From: Sistotremastrum niveocremeum HHB9708
Taxonomy: Eukaryota > Basidiomycota > Agaricomycetes > Sistotremastrales > Sistotremastraceae
Length of the DNA: 64,000 nucleotides
Direction of reading: 5' to 3'
Assembly: GCA_001630475.1 (NCBI GenBank)
Contig: KV419400.1
Span: 120,305 to 184,304, forward strand
In this document: piece by piece, positions 46,301-58,187 of the stretch
Position numbering within the stretch: the stretch's first letter is position 1
How the letters are laid out: each line of letters starts with the position of its first letter
Program-made: the position numbers and the translations under genes
The notes under the pieces: model-generated
Seen by the model: the letters and a program-made list of their open reading frames with translations, nothing else
The model's database searches: none
Told to the model about the DNA's origin: nothing

Positions 46301-48566
46301 ATGTGGCGGGTGGCTGCAGGTATTCCGATTCACGGACTCAGATTTTAAGAGTATGAGTAAAGCCGTAAGAGGGCAAGAAGAAGAACTACTCGCCGCGCTC
46401 CGAGGGAGCGTCCCAGGCCTCGTACACTCTTCATCCGAACCTTCATCTCTCCAAGTTCTCTCTACAACCTCCACCTCAACTCCCGGAATATCCAACGGAA
46501 TATCCGAAACGAAAGCCCACCGACTCCTCCTCCCCCCTACACCATTCCACATCCCAACACTCTTCCCTCCCTCACTCGCTTTTCTCGATAGAGTAGTGGA
46601 GGTTATGCCGTCCGGCTTGGAGCCTGTTAGGACGGCGAGTTTGTTCTTGGATGAGTTCGTGAAGGGTGTGTGGATGGGTGTGTTGGAGGAGAGAGTGTCG
46701 GGTGTGTTCCATTCTGTTGTTGCTGGTACGTTCCTTACTTCCGTATTCGTATTCGTGTCGTCGTTCATTAACTAACTAAGGGGGCATCAGGTCCCGAAGC
46801 ATTCCTCGAAGATCCCCTCTCAACATCCTACTCCTCCTACTCCCCCACCACCGCCACCGCCACCTCCCAACAAACCCTATCCCAAAACTCATCCCCATCC
46901 CTCCCACTCCTAAAATCCTTCACACACACTCTAGCACTAATAAACTCCCTAACATCCCTCCTCCTCACAACCCCCTTCCACCGAGAAGATTACTCCCGTC
47001 TCATACTCGGTGTTGTGGCGCAATTTTATTCGAGAGTGAGTGATTTTTTTAGGGATGTTGTTGAGAGGGATGGATCGCATAGTGTCCCGCATGGTGTTGG
47101 TGGGGGTGTTAATGGAGCGGGCAAAGATGGGGAGGGAGGAGGTGTGGGGGGGTTGAGTGCGCTTGGGGCGCAGTGGGCGCATGATGAAGCTGTTTTTGAG
47201 TGTTTATCTTCCTTGCTTAACGCTTCGGTACGCCCTTTATCCTCTCATCTTTGTCAACATATTAATTGCTAAGGACATGGTAGGACGAGAATGCGTACAG
47301 AATGTATTGCGAGAAGGAAAATGAGCTGGAATTGGGGTTACTTGGACAAGGGAGGATATCGGCCGATGATATTTTGCCAAGTGGGAGAGATCTCCGAACG
47401 CTCTGTGCCCTATACCGGAGTATCGTACGTCCCCTTCCCATCTCCGTCGATCTACGAAGCTAAGACCCATCATAGACCTGGCTAGTCCAACAACTCACAT
47501 TCCTCAAACCCTCCACCGACGCCCAAGGCCAAAACCAAGGCGTCCAATCACCCTCCGGTCTCCCCGAACCTCAATCGACATTCACACCTTACACCCCTCA
47601 ATTACCTACTCTTACACCCTTTGCGGCGGATGAACAACTCGTTCTTCCTCTGACGCGGGAGATGTCTGTGTACGTCCCTCTCCTCTCCTTTTTATTTATT
47701 TTTATTGGCGATGAGGGCTGATGTGTGCTGTGTGATGGGGGTGTAGGAGGTTCTCGGTGCTGTTAAAGACGTATCAGCAGCTTGCGGATATCATACTCTT
47801 CACCGTGCGTATCGATATCCGAGTCCGTACGATTCGTCAATTGGATCAAGCACTCCGTCGCGTACGTCCCCCTCCCCCCATTCATTTTCACTAAAGTATG
47901 TTAATGTGGTGGATGCGTGTAGGGCAATTATCGACTGGAAAGAGACGGCTCGGATCCGGATGAACATATCATTGATCTTAATGTCGATCTTGCAAAGTGT
48001 GATGATGCGACGATGAATGCTCTTCCCGAAAAACAGCGGTTGTACGTCCCTTCCACTTTCCCCTCCCGGCCTTCTGTTCCCGCTCCCGTAAACCAAAAAC
48101 TAACGAATACCATAGATTCATATTCAACGGCCTAGGCACCCTCATCGAATCAGTCCTCATATCCCACGCAAAAATAATCCCATCAATCAACACATACGGC
48201 CTCCGCAAAATGACGCGAAACATCCTCGCTCTCACACAAAATCTTAAAACTATCCGAGAACAGAATTGGGATACGGATATGGAGAGGGTGAAGAGGTATT
48301 GGGGGCTGTATGCCTTGGGACCTCAGGTATTTCTTCCCTTCCCCTCTCTTTGTTTGGAGGGATTGAGCTGACGCGTTGTAAAGGGCTTATTGGCGACTAT
48401 CCGACATTCCCCAACATTCTCTTTCGACGAGTACAAAACGATGCTTGCATTCCAGTGTGGAGTCGACCCTTCATCACCCGATACGCAGTCTTCGAATAAG
48501 GATTATAATGAGTATCTTATTGATTTGTATGGGCTTCTGGGGGAGGTTGGACCGGAGAGTAGGTAG
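43389..48566 (+). CDS. SEC8: Exocyst complex component Sec8
   Basis: Sec8 is a subunit of the octameric exocyst, which tethers secretory vesicles to the plasma membrane at sites of polarised growth, hyphal tips in fungi. The start MSRAPPFPRNPARRAPTP opens a ~230-residue Pro/Ser/Gly-rich region, followed by the conserved Sec8 N-domain: ILEEVKEEWGMVVE, FIPVDLALSLIDPTTSLPS, KEMLGSKRADLVQLWSRGQVVDEMLKMLDQI, then LKSVPDTLESLLSEKRLLQASILLIKSLKII, IGAVSDLRSYLQSQE, LREILIEELHAHLYLKSFWCESRWAPY. Further exons continue to YCEKENELELGLLGQGRI, FIFNGLGTLIESVLISHAKIIPSIN and the closing FSFDEYKTMLAFQCGVDPSS...GLLGEVGPESR, stop at 48564-48566. Many short introns with GTACGTCC-like donors interrupt it. The final coding end is also present, inverted, at the duplication near 26.2 kb. 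Confidence 0.9.
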
Positions 48567-50706
48567 TCTTTTGTTCGTTGGTAGAGGTTGGCGATGAAGG
48601 TGGGGTTTGATATATTTTTGGTGATTTTTGATGAGGGATGGGTTGCGATGGGTTATCTTTGCATTTTTGGTGTATTTATTATCTTTGACTTTCGGCTCGT
48701 AATGGACTACGATACTGCGATACCCACCATGATTTCTCTATTCTCCGTTTGAAGATGAACTGCGAGGATATGTCGGTTTGATGTGACGAAGGCAGACATG
48801 CACGCACTCACTGAGCGCTCGTTCATGGATATGATCATCCAGCACAATCGATGGATGATCATCTCAGCAATCGCAACCCTCTACGACTTCTTCTCCCTCA
48901 AACCCTCCGCCGTCCTAACCCATTCGATATCTAACGCACTAGCACGAGGAATACGATCCTTAGAACCCTTATTATCACTCGTAATCGCCCGATGTGATAA
49001 GGAAACCGTATACTGTGTCAGCTCAGTCGATTTCGAAGATTTCGGTTTAGCAGTAAGTATCGGAATTCTGCCGAGAAGTTCTCGATAGCGTCGGCGGAGC
49101 CAGCGAGTTGGCATTGACGCCGTGAGCAGATTTGAATCGGAAGAAGATGGAGGGAGAGAATGAGATGCTCGTTCGCGTCTTGGAATGGGAGGTCGAGCAT
49201 CCGCTGAACCGGTGAGTGCTTCCAGTTGGGCTATAATGTTCCCTTCGGCGAAGCCGTGCGATCTCAAGTGCTCGGGGATAATCGAATCTTCAGAGTCCTT
49301 TTCCGGCTCTGAAGCTGCTCCAAGTTTAGGTTCGGGTTCAGGCTCAGGCTCAGGCGCAGGTGCAGCCAAATCCTTGGATTTGGTGGAGAGAAGCGAGCGG
49401 AAGAACTGAGGACCAGGAGGTACAGATTCTTCATTCAACATTGACCTTAAGAGTGGCAACGAGATTGCCTTCGGCTTTGGCTTTGATTTTGGATCTAGCC
49501 TTGACTTTGGTTTCAGCTCTAGCTTTGGCTTTGATGGCGGTTCAAGCGGGGGAGAGATCGGGACGTTGATTCTCGTCTTCTGATCCGTGAAGAATCTCCA
49601 TCGGATATTCACTTCTCGTCGTAAGCTCAACGGGCCTAACAGTCTGGCTTCTTCAGACGCGCGATCTGCGCGCGCAGGAAGTGTCGGGGGTGTATCTAAT
49701 GCAGCAGACTTGAGAGGACGTGGGTGTCGGGATAGTGGGGAAGTGAGGAGAGCTGAGAGGGCTGCAGAGTACACTGGGGGACGGGATTTCTCGACCGCAG
49801 GGATGATCCTGGGAGGAGGGGGTTCCCCAGGGGTTTGCAAGATGGTCTAATTTGGGTTCATGGTAGATCTACGAGATGAAGCAAGGGCGCACCTCCAATA
49901 GTTCATGTCTCAATTTGCCTCTCTGACCGTACGCAATCTCCAGGACTCGGTTGAACGACTTCCGATTCCCTTGATTGGCCGACTCCAAACGATTACGCTC
50001 CTAAATTCAATAAATGCATAAGTTCGTCTGATCAAAGAATATGAATCGACGAACTTGTTGAAGCCTGCGCAGTTTCTTCGTCAAAAGACCTTGTTCATTA
50101 CGGTTCTTGCGAATGTAGTCCTGGCCCCATATCCGAAAGAAAGATCTATCATATACTCAGGAAAGTTTGCGATAGTAACAATGGGTTCCTAACGTGAGAT
50201 AGGCGTGCGGAAGCTTTCCTGCCTCGCGCAGGAAGCTTCTATAAAGCGCGAGTGTTCTTTGTCGTTCGGATGGCCATGGTGGCATAAGACAAGCGCCTGC
50301 GGGGAAGCAAATTCTCAGGCAGTCCGGTAAAGCCGTAATCGCCGCTGCAATGTTTGCGAAACAACATTCGTGGACGCATACTAATATTACTATGAAATCT
50401 GACAGCAGTGAGTCTTCTGCGTAATAAAATGGCCGTTCTGTTCCGAAGGAGCTCCTGCAGGTTTTTTTTCCTTGACATTCTGAGGGTCTTATATGTACTA
50501 AATATACATCGTAGACACAACGTCGAAATCAAGAACCTAGTCTAAGCTTTCAACTCATCCCCGAGTGCTCATGAACACCAAAAGAGAGAATTTGAGCCTC
50601 GCTAATGACACAAGCTTAAGGGCACCGAGAATCAGACTGTTCTCGATATCAGAAATATTCGATAGCGTGCCCGAACGAGCTTCATACTGAACACCATTTG
50701 ATTGAC
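48504..50706 (-). repeat. Inverted segmental duplication, copy B (source locus)
   Basis: This 2,203-base block is the counterpart of 24074-26228. It begins inside the last coding exon of SEC8 and ends exactly where the interspersed repeat R2 begins (50707). Confidence 0.9.
48881..50285 (-). CDS. LYR-motif protein (Cup1-like/DUF1763 type), source copy B
   Basis: Read on the minus strand from ATG 50285, exon 1 gives MPPWPSERQRTLALYRSFLREAGKLPHAYL, with the LYR tripeptide of mitochondrial assembly factors. The following exons and introns match copy A base for base in position. The large last exon starts TILQTPGEPPPPRIIP and ends VRTAEGLREKKS. It contains a Lys/Pro/Leu/Ser repeat (KPKLELKPKSRLDPKSKPKPK) that copy A has shortened by 16 residues, and an EPEPEPEPEPK run. 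The gene is convergent with SEC8, with stops 315 bases apart. The substrate complex of this LYR protein cannot be told from sequence. Confidence 0.75.
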
Positions 50707-53215
50707 AAAGCAGAAGATCAACTAGAGTATGCGTCTGACCCCATATTCGACATTTTGACAGCTAAATGGCACAATCAACGGATTGAGAGATCATGTCTGT
50801 GGGTCTATGATTGTCATGGCTTTGTGCCTGTATGTTAGAGAGAGAGAATCACATATACGATTGCCCATGTATATCTATGAATAAATTGACTGATGTGTTT
50901 CTGCAATACTGGTACAGCCCGAGCTTAAGATATTTCAGGCAGCGAAGGGTGGGCAAAAACCGAAAGGTTTTTCGACCAAAAACATCTGCCCGGATCCGGG
51001 GTGACAGAGTCTGAGCCGCGAGGGTGGGCGGGCCAGTGCTGCTCCATGAGCTAGAGAGTCTGTCATCACTGATCTCGGACGAAATGCGTCTGATCTCTTG
51101 AGGTCTTGATACAATGCGTCGATGAAAACCTTGTTGGAGAGCCGATATACGTCCCTGAAAATTTCGCAGTATAGAATTTTGATAGATTAGACGCATGCAG
51201 CACAAGGGAGCGGTGGGTGGGTGAAAATAAGAGAATTAGCTGCTCTAAGACGAGCAGTAGAGCTATGGATATGTTGCCGGAATTGGTCGAGAGAGAGTGA
51301 CGCGGGTCACTCGCCTAATTCCGTACATAGACATCATTCTACTCTCGCTCCGTTTCTCCGCTCTCGTAGAAAACAATCTCAAAACAAGATTATTGACAGC
51401 AACCTCCTCCGGCGGACTTGCGAGCCGTTCGGCGTAGGAGAAGGAGCTGGCCGCAACACGACAACATGTGAAGAGAGGGTTGGGGCGGCGATCAGTCAGG
51501 CGACCTCTAGGGATGCTGAAGGTCGCCCCGACATTGTATCATGAAGGTTATGCATTAGCTGGAGAGTTTGCAAATAAAACCGATGACGCACCAAATAGGT
51601 TGATCTTCCAAAGCATATCGACGAGGCGGCAACACCTCGCTGCATGCTTCCGACGTGAGACAGACAGCACCGCCCACAGGTAAATATGCATGTCTCGTCG
51701 TCTCAGCTTTATCTCGGCTCTCCGCCGGCGCAGACTCCCCTATTCGAGTTCGAAGAGTAGGCCTATCCAGCTGAGGTACGGCCTCGGACGTCTTGGCTCA
51801 GCGTTGCTGATGCGCTCTGTGGATTTCGTCCAGAGGACAGCGAGGCTGTGTATCTATAGTACCAGTGCAGCCGAGAGGAAGATGGGGGGTCGACTCGGAG
51901 ACCGAACGTCCCGCTGCAACTGATGTTGATCAGTGAGCCAATCTCTCCAGCAAAATCGTCTGAATCAAAGCACGCTGACTGAGCAGAATATAAAATGCAT
52001 TCATCAAAGCAAGAGAGGAAGTACTGGGTGCCGGCCAAATTCAAGAACGAGGAGATGTCAAGTTTCGAGAGAAAGGCCAGCATCGCAACGATTTCTTTCT
52101 CGATTTCCCGAATTCGAAACCGAGGTTCTTTGGAGAAGAATAAGAAGCATAATAATTAGCCCCTTCAAAGAGTTGTTCCGAAGAACGAGAGCCGGCCAGC
52201 CAGCCAGCCATGGACCAGAAGCATCGACGCAGACAGGATGCGGCGGCGTATACCGGCGCTATAGCAGTTCGTGCTTCTTGTGAGTCGTGCCGGTCGGCAT
52301 CTTGCGCCAGGAATGGAAGCTTCTGAGTCGCCACTGAAATTCAAGTTGCTTTGGCAGCAACAAGCTGCCCTCTGTTTCGCTCGTTGTCCTTCCACCCTTG
52401 CTCGCATAAGCTGCTCAGTCATCCTCTGACTCACCCCCCTTCAGCTGACCCATTCCTGGACCGTCTTCGTCGTTCAGTCTCCGCTCGAAAGCAGCCCAGC
52501 AAATTCCATATCAACAACGCGTTTTTTGAATTCCGCTCTCCATTCCTCCCTTCCACTCTCACCTCCGCCAGGGGGGCTCACTGTCCTTTGACGAAATCCA
52601 CGATCGCTACCACGTATGTGGGCCTAAAGATCTGCGTTCCGCCCCAGCGAGACCCTGCACTTCGGTGAAAGCCTCGTATGGACTTGTGCAGTCTGCGATT
52701 ATTGGAGAGCCAAGTGAGAGAAAGGTCCAAGTGTGGGTTCGTTGCCGTTAGGTTCGCCCTGCGGTCGATGTTCGTCGCTTCAAGCGTTGGAGGACAACCT
52801 CGTCGACTCCTACGGGGGTCGCTAGCGTTGTCCAGGAGGATCTCGACTATCATCTTACCTTCATCGCTCATCCCTCCCTCGCACTCTCTGCGCCACCCAT
52901 TTGGCCGCTGAGGAGCCTGGGCCATATGCGTTGTGTTGAGAGGGGCATTTCCGTGTTGTCTCACTCATCATCGATTTGCTTCAAGCATTGGAGGACAATC
53001 CAGTTGACTATTATCGGGGTCGCTCGGATTGTCTCGAAGGACTTCTTACTTCCTATTTCCTCGTATCACCACCTATCTCTTCCCTCCTCCCACTCGCCCT
53101 CACTGTGGCCGCTTGCTCAACGGCCTAGAGCAGGGTCATCAAGGGGAGGCGTCTTACATTATCCTTCAGAAGCGTACGTGTTTTTGCTCTTCTCCATTTC
53201 CCCATGCTGATGCTC
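50707..53215 (+). repeat. Interspersed repeat R2
   Basis: The start AAAGCAGAAGATCA matches the start of R4 at 62743. The first 1.2 kb aligns with R4 (CCTCCT...CTTGCGA.CC.TTC.GCGTAG; CCGATGACGCACC; CGACGAGGCGGCAACA; GGCTCAGCGTTGCTGATGC). The rest aligns with R1 and R3 (GCCGGTCGGCATCT, CAGTCTCCGCTCGAAAGCAGCCCAGC, GACTTGTGCAGTCTGCGATTATTGGAGAGCC). No intact coding frame survives. It probably is a decayed mobile element or repeatedly duplicated gene fragment. Confidence 0.7.
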
Positions 53216-53529
53216 TCGATGCAGGCCTGCAGGTATCATTTCCCAGGAATTGCTGAGAATGATTGATGTAGCCGCCCGACATATCTCCACATAAATTAAA
53301 TAGATGCTGTATTGGCCAAGAAATCTACGAAACAGTTCTCCGTTGTGATGATGCTTTGTAGTGTACATATCCATCGCATCGACAAGGCATAGGAGAAGTG
53401 CATCAATGTCAGAGTTTTTGTGCCAGAATAGAGACCAAAATAAGACTAGTATGGCACTCGCGCGAATAGCACGCCGTGATGTCCGGATTCATCTTAATGG
53501 GATCAAGGGGAAAAGTCAATGGAAAATGT

Positions 53530-55290
53530 CTGATTTACTCTGCAACTTACGTTGGATAAGTTGGTCAGACTTTCCAAGGGAAGAACGCGAATTTGAGCAC
53601 GCTGGCTGCACATAATATCAAAGGGATCCGTTGGGACAAGGGAGGAAACGCTGGCTGCCGGCCAAGTCAAAGAACGAGGAGATGTCGGTCTCGAGAGAAA
53701 GGCCAGTATCGCTTCAATTTGTTTCTCAATTTCCTGAATTCGAGTCCGGAATTCTCTGGAGAAGAATAATAAAAATAAGAAGCAGCCCCTTCAAAGAGTG
53801 GTTCCGACGAACGAGAGCCAGCCAGCCAGTCATAGACCAGAAAAATCGCAAAGATTTCTTTTTCGATTATCTCAATTGACGTTCGACATTCTCGGAAGAA
53901 GACCAAAGAAGTTTGAAAAATCCCCTTTCAATGAGTTGTTCCGACGAACGAGAGCAGGCCAGCTGTGGACCAGAAAAGTCGATGCGGACAAGATACGGCG
54001 GGTGCCGGCGCTATAGCAGTTGGTGCTTCTTGTGAGCCGTGCCGGTCGGCATCTCGTCCCAAACTAGGAAATCTCTGAGTCGCCACCATACTTTGAGTTG
54101 CTTTGGCAGCAGCAAGCTGCTCTCTGTCACGCTTAGTGTCTCCTCCTTTCATAAAACAAGCTGCTCAGTCATCCTTTGACTCACCCCCCTTCAGCTGACC
54201 CATTTCTGAAATATCTTCATCGTTCAGTCTCCGCTCGAAAGCAGCCAACCGAATTCCATATCAATAACACGGTTTTCGGAAACCGTTTCCTCATTCCTCC
54301 CTTCCACTCTCACCCCCGCCAGGGGGGCTCACTGTCTTCCGACGAAATCCACGATCGCTACCACGTATGTGGGTCCAAAGATTTGCGTTCCGCCCCAGCG
54401 AGACCCTGCACTTCGGTGAAAGCCTCGTATGGACTTGTGCAGTCTGCGATTATTGGAGAGCCTAGTGAGAGAAAGGTCCAAGTGTGGGGGCATCGCCGTC
54501 GGGTTCGCCCCACGGTCGATGTTCGTCGCTTCAAGCGTTGGAGGACAACTCGTTCGTTCCAGGGCTGTCGGGATCGCATTGGTTGTCTAGGAGGACCTCG
54601 ACTCCATCATCGTCTCTTCGTCCCTCACCCCCTCCCACTCCCTGAGCCACCCCGCTGGCCGCTGATGGGCCTGGGTCATATGCAGCGTGTTGAGGGGGGC
54701 ATTTCGCGTGTTTTCTCCCTCATCGACGCTCTGGTTGAAGCGTTGGAGGACAACCCAGTTGCCTCCTATCGGGCTCGCTTGGACGGAGGACCTCATCTTC
54801 ATCATGACCTCCTCATGACTTACTCTCGTCATCTCTGGTCACTTGCTCAACGGCAGCGGGTCATCGCATGGAGGCCTTCTTTCGCGATCTGTTCGAGACG
54901 GTCAGTATCTAGCTTTTGGATACCATGTCATGCTCACAATTTTTGCGCAGGTCATGCCGCCATGATCGCATAGCACTTGCTCCGGCGACTCGATGTTGCT
55001 GCGTTCACGTATAGCCGAGAAGAATATCTAGAGATTCCATAAGCGTGCTGCTTTTCAACATATGAATGGGGCTGATTACCGGTGAGCATCCCCCAATTCT
55101 TCTGATTCTTCAGTATGGTAAGAGAATGAGAGGAATGTTGATCCTTCAAGTTGTCATGCCGATTGTTTTGAGGGAGCTGTTTCAGGTATCACGTCGTTCG
55201 GCGCTAAGGCGAGCTCCAGGAACATAGTGTGGGCACGACTTTTTGACCGCGCGCTCCGCGATCGCCAACAGCCATGGAAGGTGAAGGAGA
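53530..55290 (+). repeat. Interspersed repeat R3
   Basis: This is a head-to-tail neighbour of R2. It restarts at a GAGCACGCTGGCTG/CCGGCCAA segment and runs through the same order of blocks, including an internal second copy of the CCCTTTCAA.GAGT.GTTCCGACGAACGAGAG segment (53787 and 53924). It extends further 3' than R2, into the segment shared with the end of R1 (CTCCGGCGACTCGATGTTGCTGCGTTCACGTAT; GACCGCGCGCTC.GC.ATCGCCAACA). A 265-codon frame (54176-54973) lies inside but is not conserved among copies at its ends. Confidence 0.65.
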
Positions 55291-58187
55291 CGAGCTGAAG
55301 TTGAATCGGTTGGGATCGATTGATTCAGGAGTGAGAATCGAGAAGTCAAACTGCATGCAAGAAAGTAACTTGCGATTCTGCAAATGGGCAGGCTGCAAAG
55401 AATCGGCGTCTGAACTCGATATACCGAATGACCAGAAAAGGTTCTATGTGCATCTGGACCCCGATAAACACATCAGAACGAAAGAATTCCGAGCATGTGA
55501 ATGGAGCATTGTGTGATCTTCGTAGAGTAAAGCTTCAGAGGGCAGAGTTTTGAGGGGTTGAAATTTGAGTTGAGTCGATGAATGACCGCAGGCCTGAACA
55601 CACACGATTCGAAGACACGAGGTCACATAGCAATATCGCAGTCGAAGAAAGGGAATGATGGAGCTGCGCATAGCACCAAAACTGAGTGAAGACCTGCTTG
55701 TGAAAGCCGCGGCGAGGGACGATAGCCCTAATGAATAGTCAGTGCTCGGAAATAGGCAGCATATGTCGGTGAGACTTACGGAGGTGCTGGTAGTGTCTCA
55801 CTCCCGATGATCCGGTCATCCGATGAGGAAGAAGATTCCCTAGTCGCACTGAGAGCCACAGTATCCGATCCAATATTACGGGGCCATCATATGAACGCGG
55901 CATCTCGACGCGAACTCAGTTTATTGACAATGACTTCAAATCCTCAAGAGCCGATAGTCAAAGTTGCAACAGCGGCGATGGAGCAAGGCTATGCTTTGAT
56001 CACGTTCTCGGTGACGACTGAAACGAGGCGGTGAACCGGCAGTCTTATCGATGATGCGGCTTGGATAGTCTCGATGACAAAGAAAATAAGAGGGAAGCAA
56101 TGGGGATAGTAGAGAGGCCGATTTCGTCAACCGGAGATTCTGGAGGCACTTTGCGTGACCCCGGCGGGATTGTATGAGATGTCGTAGAAAATCGACAGCG
56201 GTCCTATGAATAGAAGTTAACAAGGTAATAAACAGAGAGGGAAGGGATGCGAACATGAGAGGTTGATGGCAGATACATGCAGCTATGTGCAAGGCGGACC
56301 TTGGCTCCAGGTTTGGGTACGTCTTTTCGAGGCAGCGACAAGGAAATCGAGTCATCGTTGCCACCTCTTGGTCGTCGATGGCAGCTAGCGAAAGAGGCTG
56401 GAAAGCCCTTACATGCGAGCGATGCACTGAGTCAAGAAGGAGCTGTATTAAAATCAGAACCTGAGCAAGTGAAAAACAACTAAACCCACTTTGTCCGTGA
56501 CTGCGATTCTGGTCCTGGCTCTTCTCATCGTCTGCGCCGGTGCTCGGTCCCAATTATGGCGACAGCCTCCTTTTGAGAGACATTGTATTGGTTTTAGAGA
56601 ATGCAGAGTTTCTGACAGCAGTAGCAGAACAGAAGCGACCCAAGAACATCGAGACTTCGGATCTGACTTTGTTGCGAAGGGGTCAAGATCGGCAAGCCTG
56701 AACTTGCTTTCGTCGTATCTTTGGTGAGGTAGGGAAAGTGGTGTGCAGGTCCATCTTAGGGCCGTGATAATGCAGAGGTTTTCATTGCTGTAAGCTCTTC
56801 AAGTCCTGTTGCTGACTTGTTGAGCGTGGCTTGTAAGTATTCGCTCGTCTGTACAAACACGCATCAACTTCAAGCTTATAAGTTTGCTCTTGACTTCGCT
56901 ATAGCAGTCGACTCGCCATTGCAGCCTTGCCTCATTTCCGCCCGTCCAATAGATGTGACTGTCCGTCGCTACTGATTCGTCATTTCTTGCAACTGTCAAC
57001 GTTGATCGCTGTCTATCTCGATTACACCGTTCATTGAACCTCGATGCCACCGATAGACTGACTGGATTTCACGATGCCTATCAAGCCAAGAGTACAGAGT
57101 GCATCGCCCCGCCTTTTAGCATTTGGATGTAATGGATCTTGAACCAGGAAACGATTCGACGAATATAACATGTCGCACCAACGTATGCCCCACATCCAGG
57201 TACGCTTTGAGATGCCACTCTTGAAGTGTCGATTTGCTATACTAATCTCATGTATAGACGCGTCCTCATGCTTGATTTAACAACATCCTCAAGTGGGCTG
57301 AGAGATTAGCCAAGTTCTTGATGATCATGAAATTACCTCTGGTCCAGGCGATTGCACGAGTCGAAATTGTACGTACTGTGCTCTGTGAATCGATATCCCT
57401 GCTCTGAACTCTCCAATTTCAGTACTCAATCTTTAGAAGATCGTATCAAAACCTCCGCAGTAGCCCTTTCGCCCATTTTTGACTCTATGCGGATGCGCAA
57501 GTCACCGTATTCAAGTTCACGCTTCCTCGATGAGCATCTGACAGCTCGCCTCTAGTTGCAGCACGACTCTAGTTGTCCCTTCACGTCATTCAAGAGCTCA
57601 ATCGATTTGTCATCTGCACATCAAGCTTCGAAGTTCAACTGCGTGGCCAAGATGCTACCTAGAACTGCCAAGCGTGCAACTAAATGAGCATCCAACAAAA
57701 CCTGGAATCGAGCTGAACATGCAACGAGTGTTCTCTTCGCATTCTGAGAGGATGATCCCTTCCTTCATGATCGTCAGTGGAATTCAATAATCGTTCCACA
57801 CTGAAACTCATTTTTTGGCAGGCCCGGCATTCTTCATCTATATTCCTTGTCCGATTACGGCCATACACGTCTTCATCGCATCTCAGCCACTGAAGAGTTA
57901 TGGCTCCCCAACTCTGTGGAAGATCTGCCCACCAAAGTCGTCTCCCTAGCTTATCGATGTTTTCTCGTTTCGCCGATTTGTGTCAAATAGCAGTCTGCGG
58001 AGGCCGACGATTCGGATTTCATAGACGAAGTCACATAGCAAAATACATTACATTGCGACATGATAAAGAGACATGATGATAGAAGGATGTGGCGAGATAA
58101 CACAAAGCAATGTCGAAAGCAAAAAGAGTGTCGTGAAAATAAGAAAATACCGAATAAAAAGTGCTTCAACCGGAAAAGTGATTGTAC
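55291..58187. other. 2.9 kb without a supported gene
   Basis: A 205-codon minus frame (55936-56553) and an overlapping 75-codon plus frame (55807-56034) are the largest. Neither shows a domain, signal peptide or clear splice partners. The rest has only short frames. Weak remnants of R3 may extend to about 55400. Confidence 0.35.

Noticed and set aside
54176-54973. 265-codon frame inside repeat R3
   Set aside because: The other copies of the repeat do not keep the frame, so it is a remnant, not a functional gene.
55936-56553. 205-codon minus-strand open frame
   Set aside because: No domain, no signal peptide, no splice partners; composition resembles chance. Could be revived by transcript evidence.
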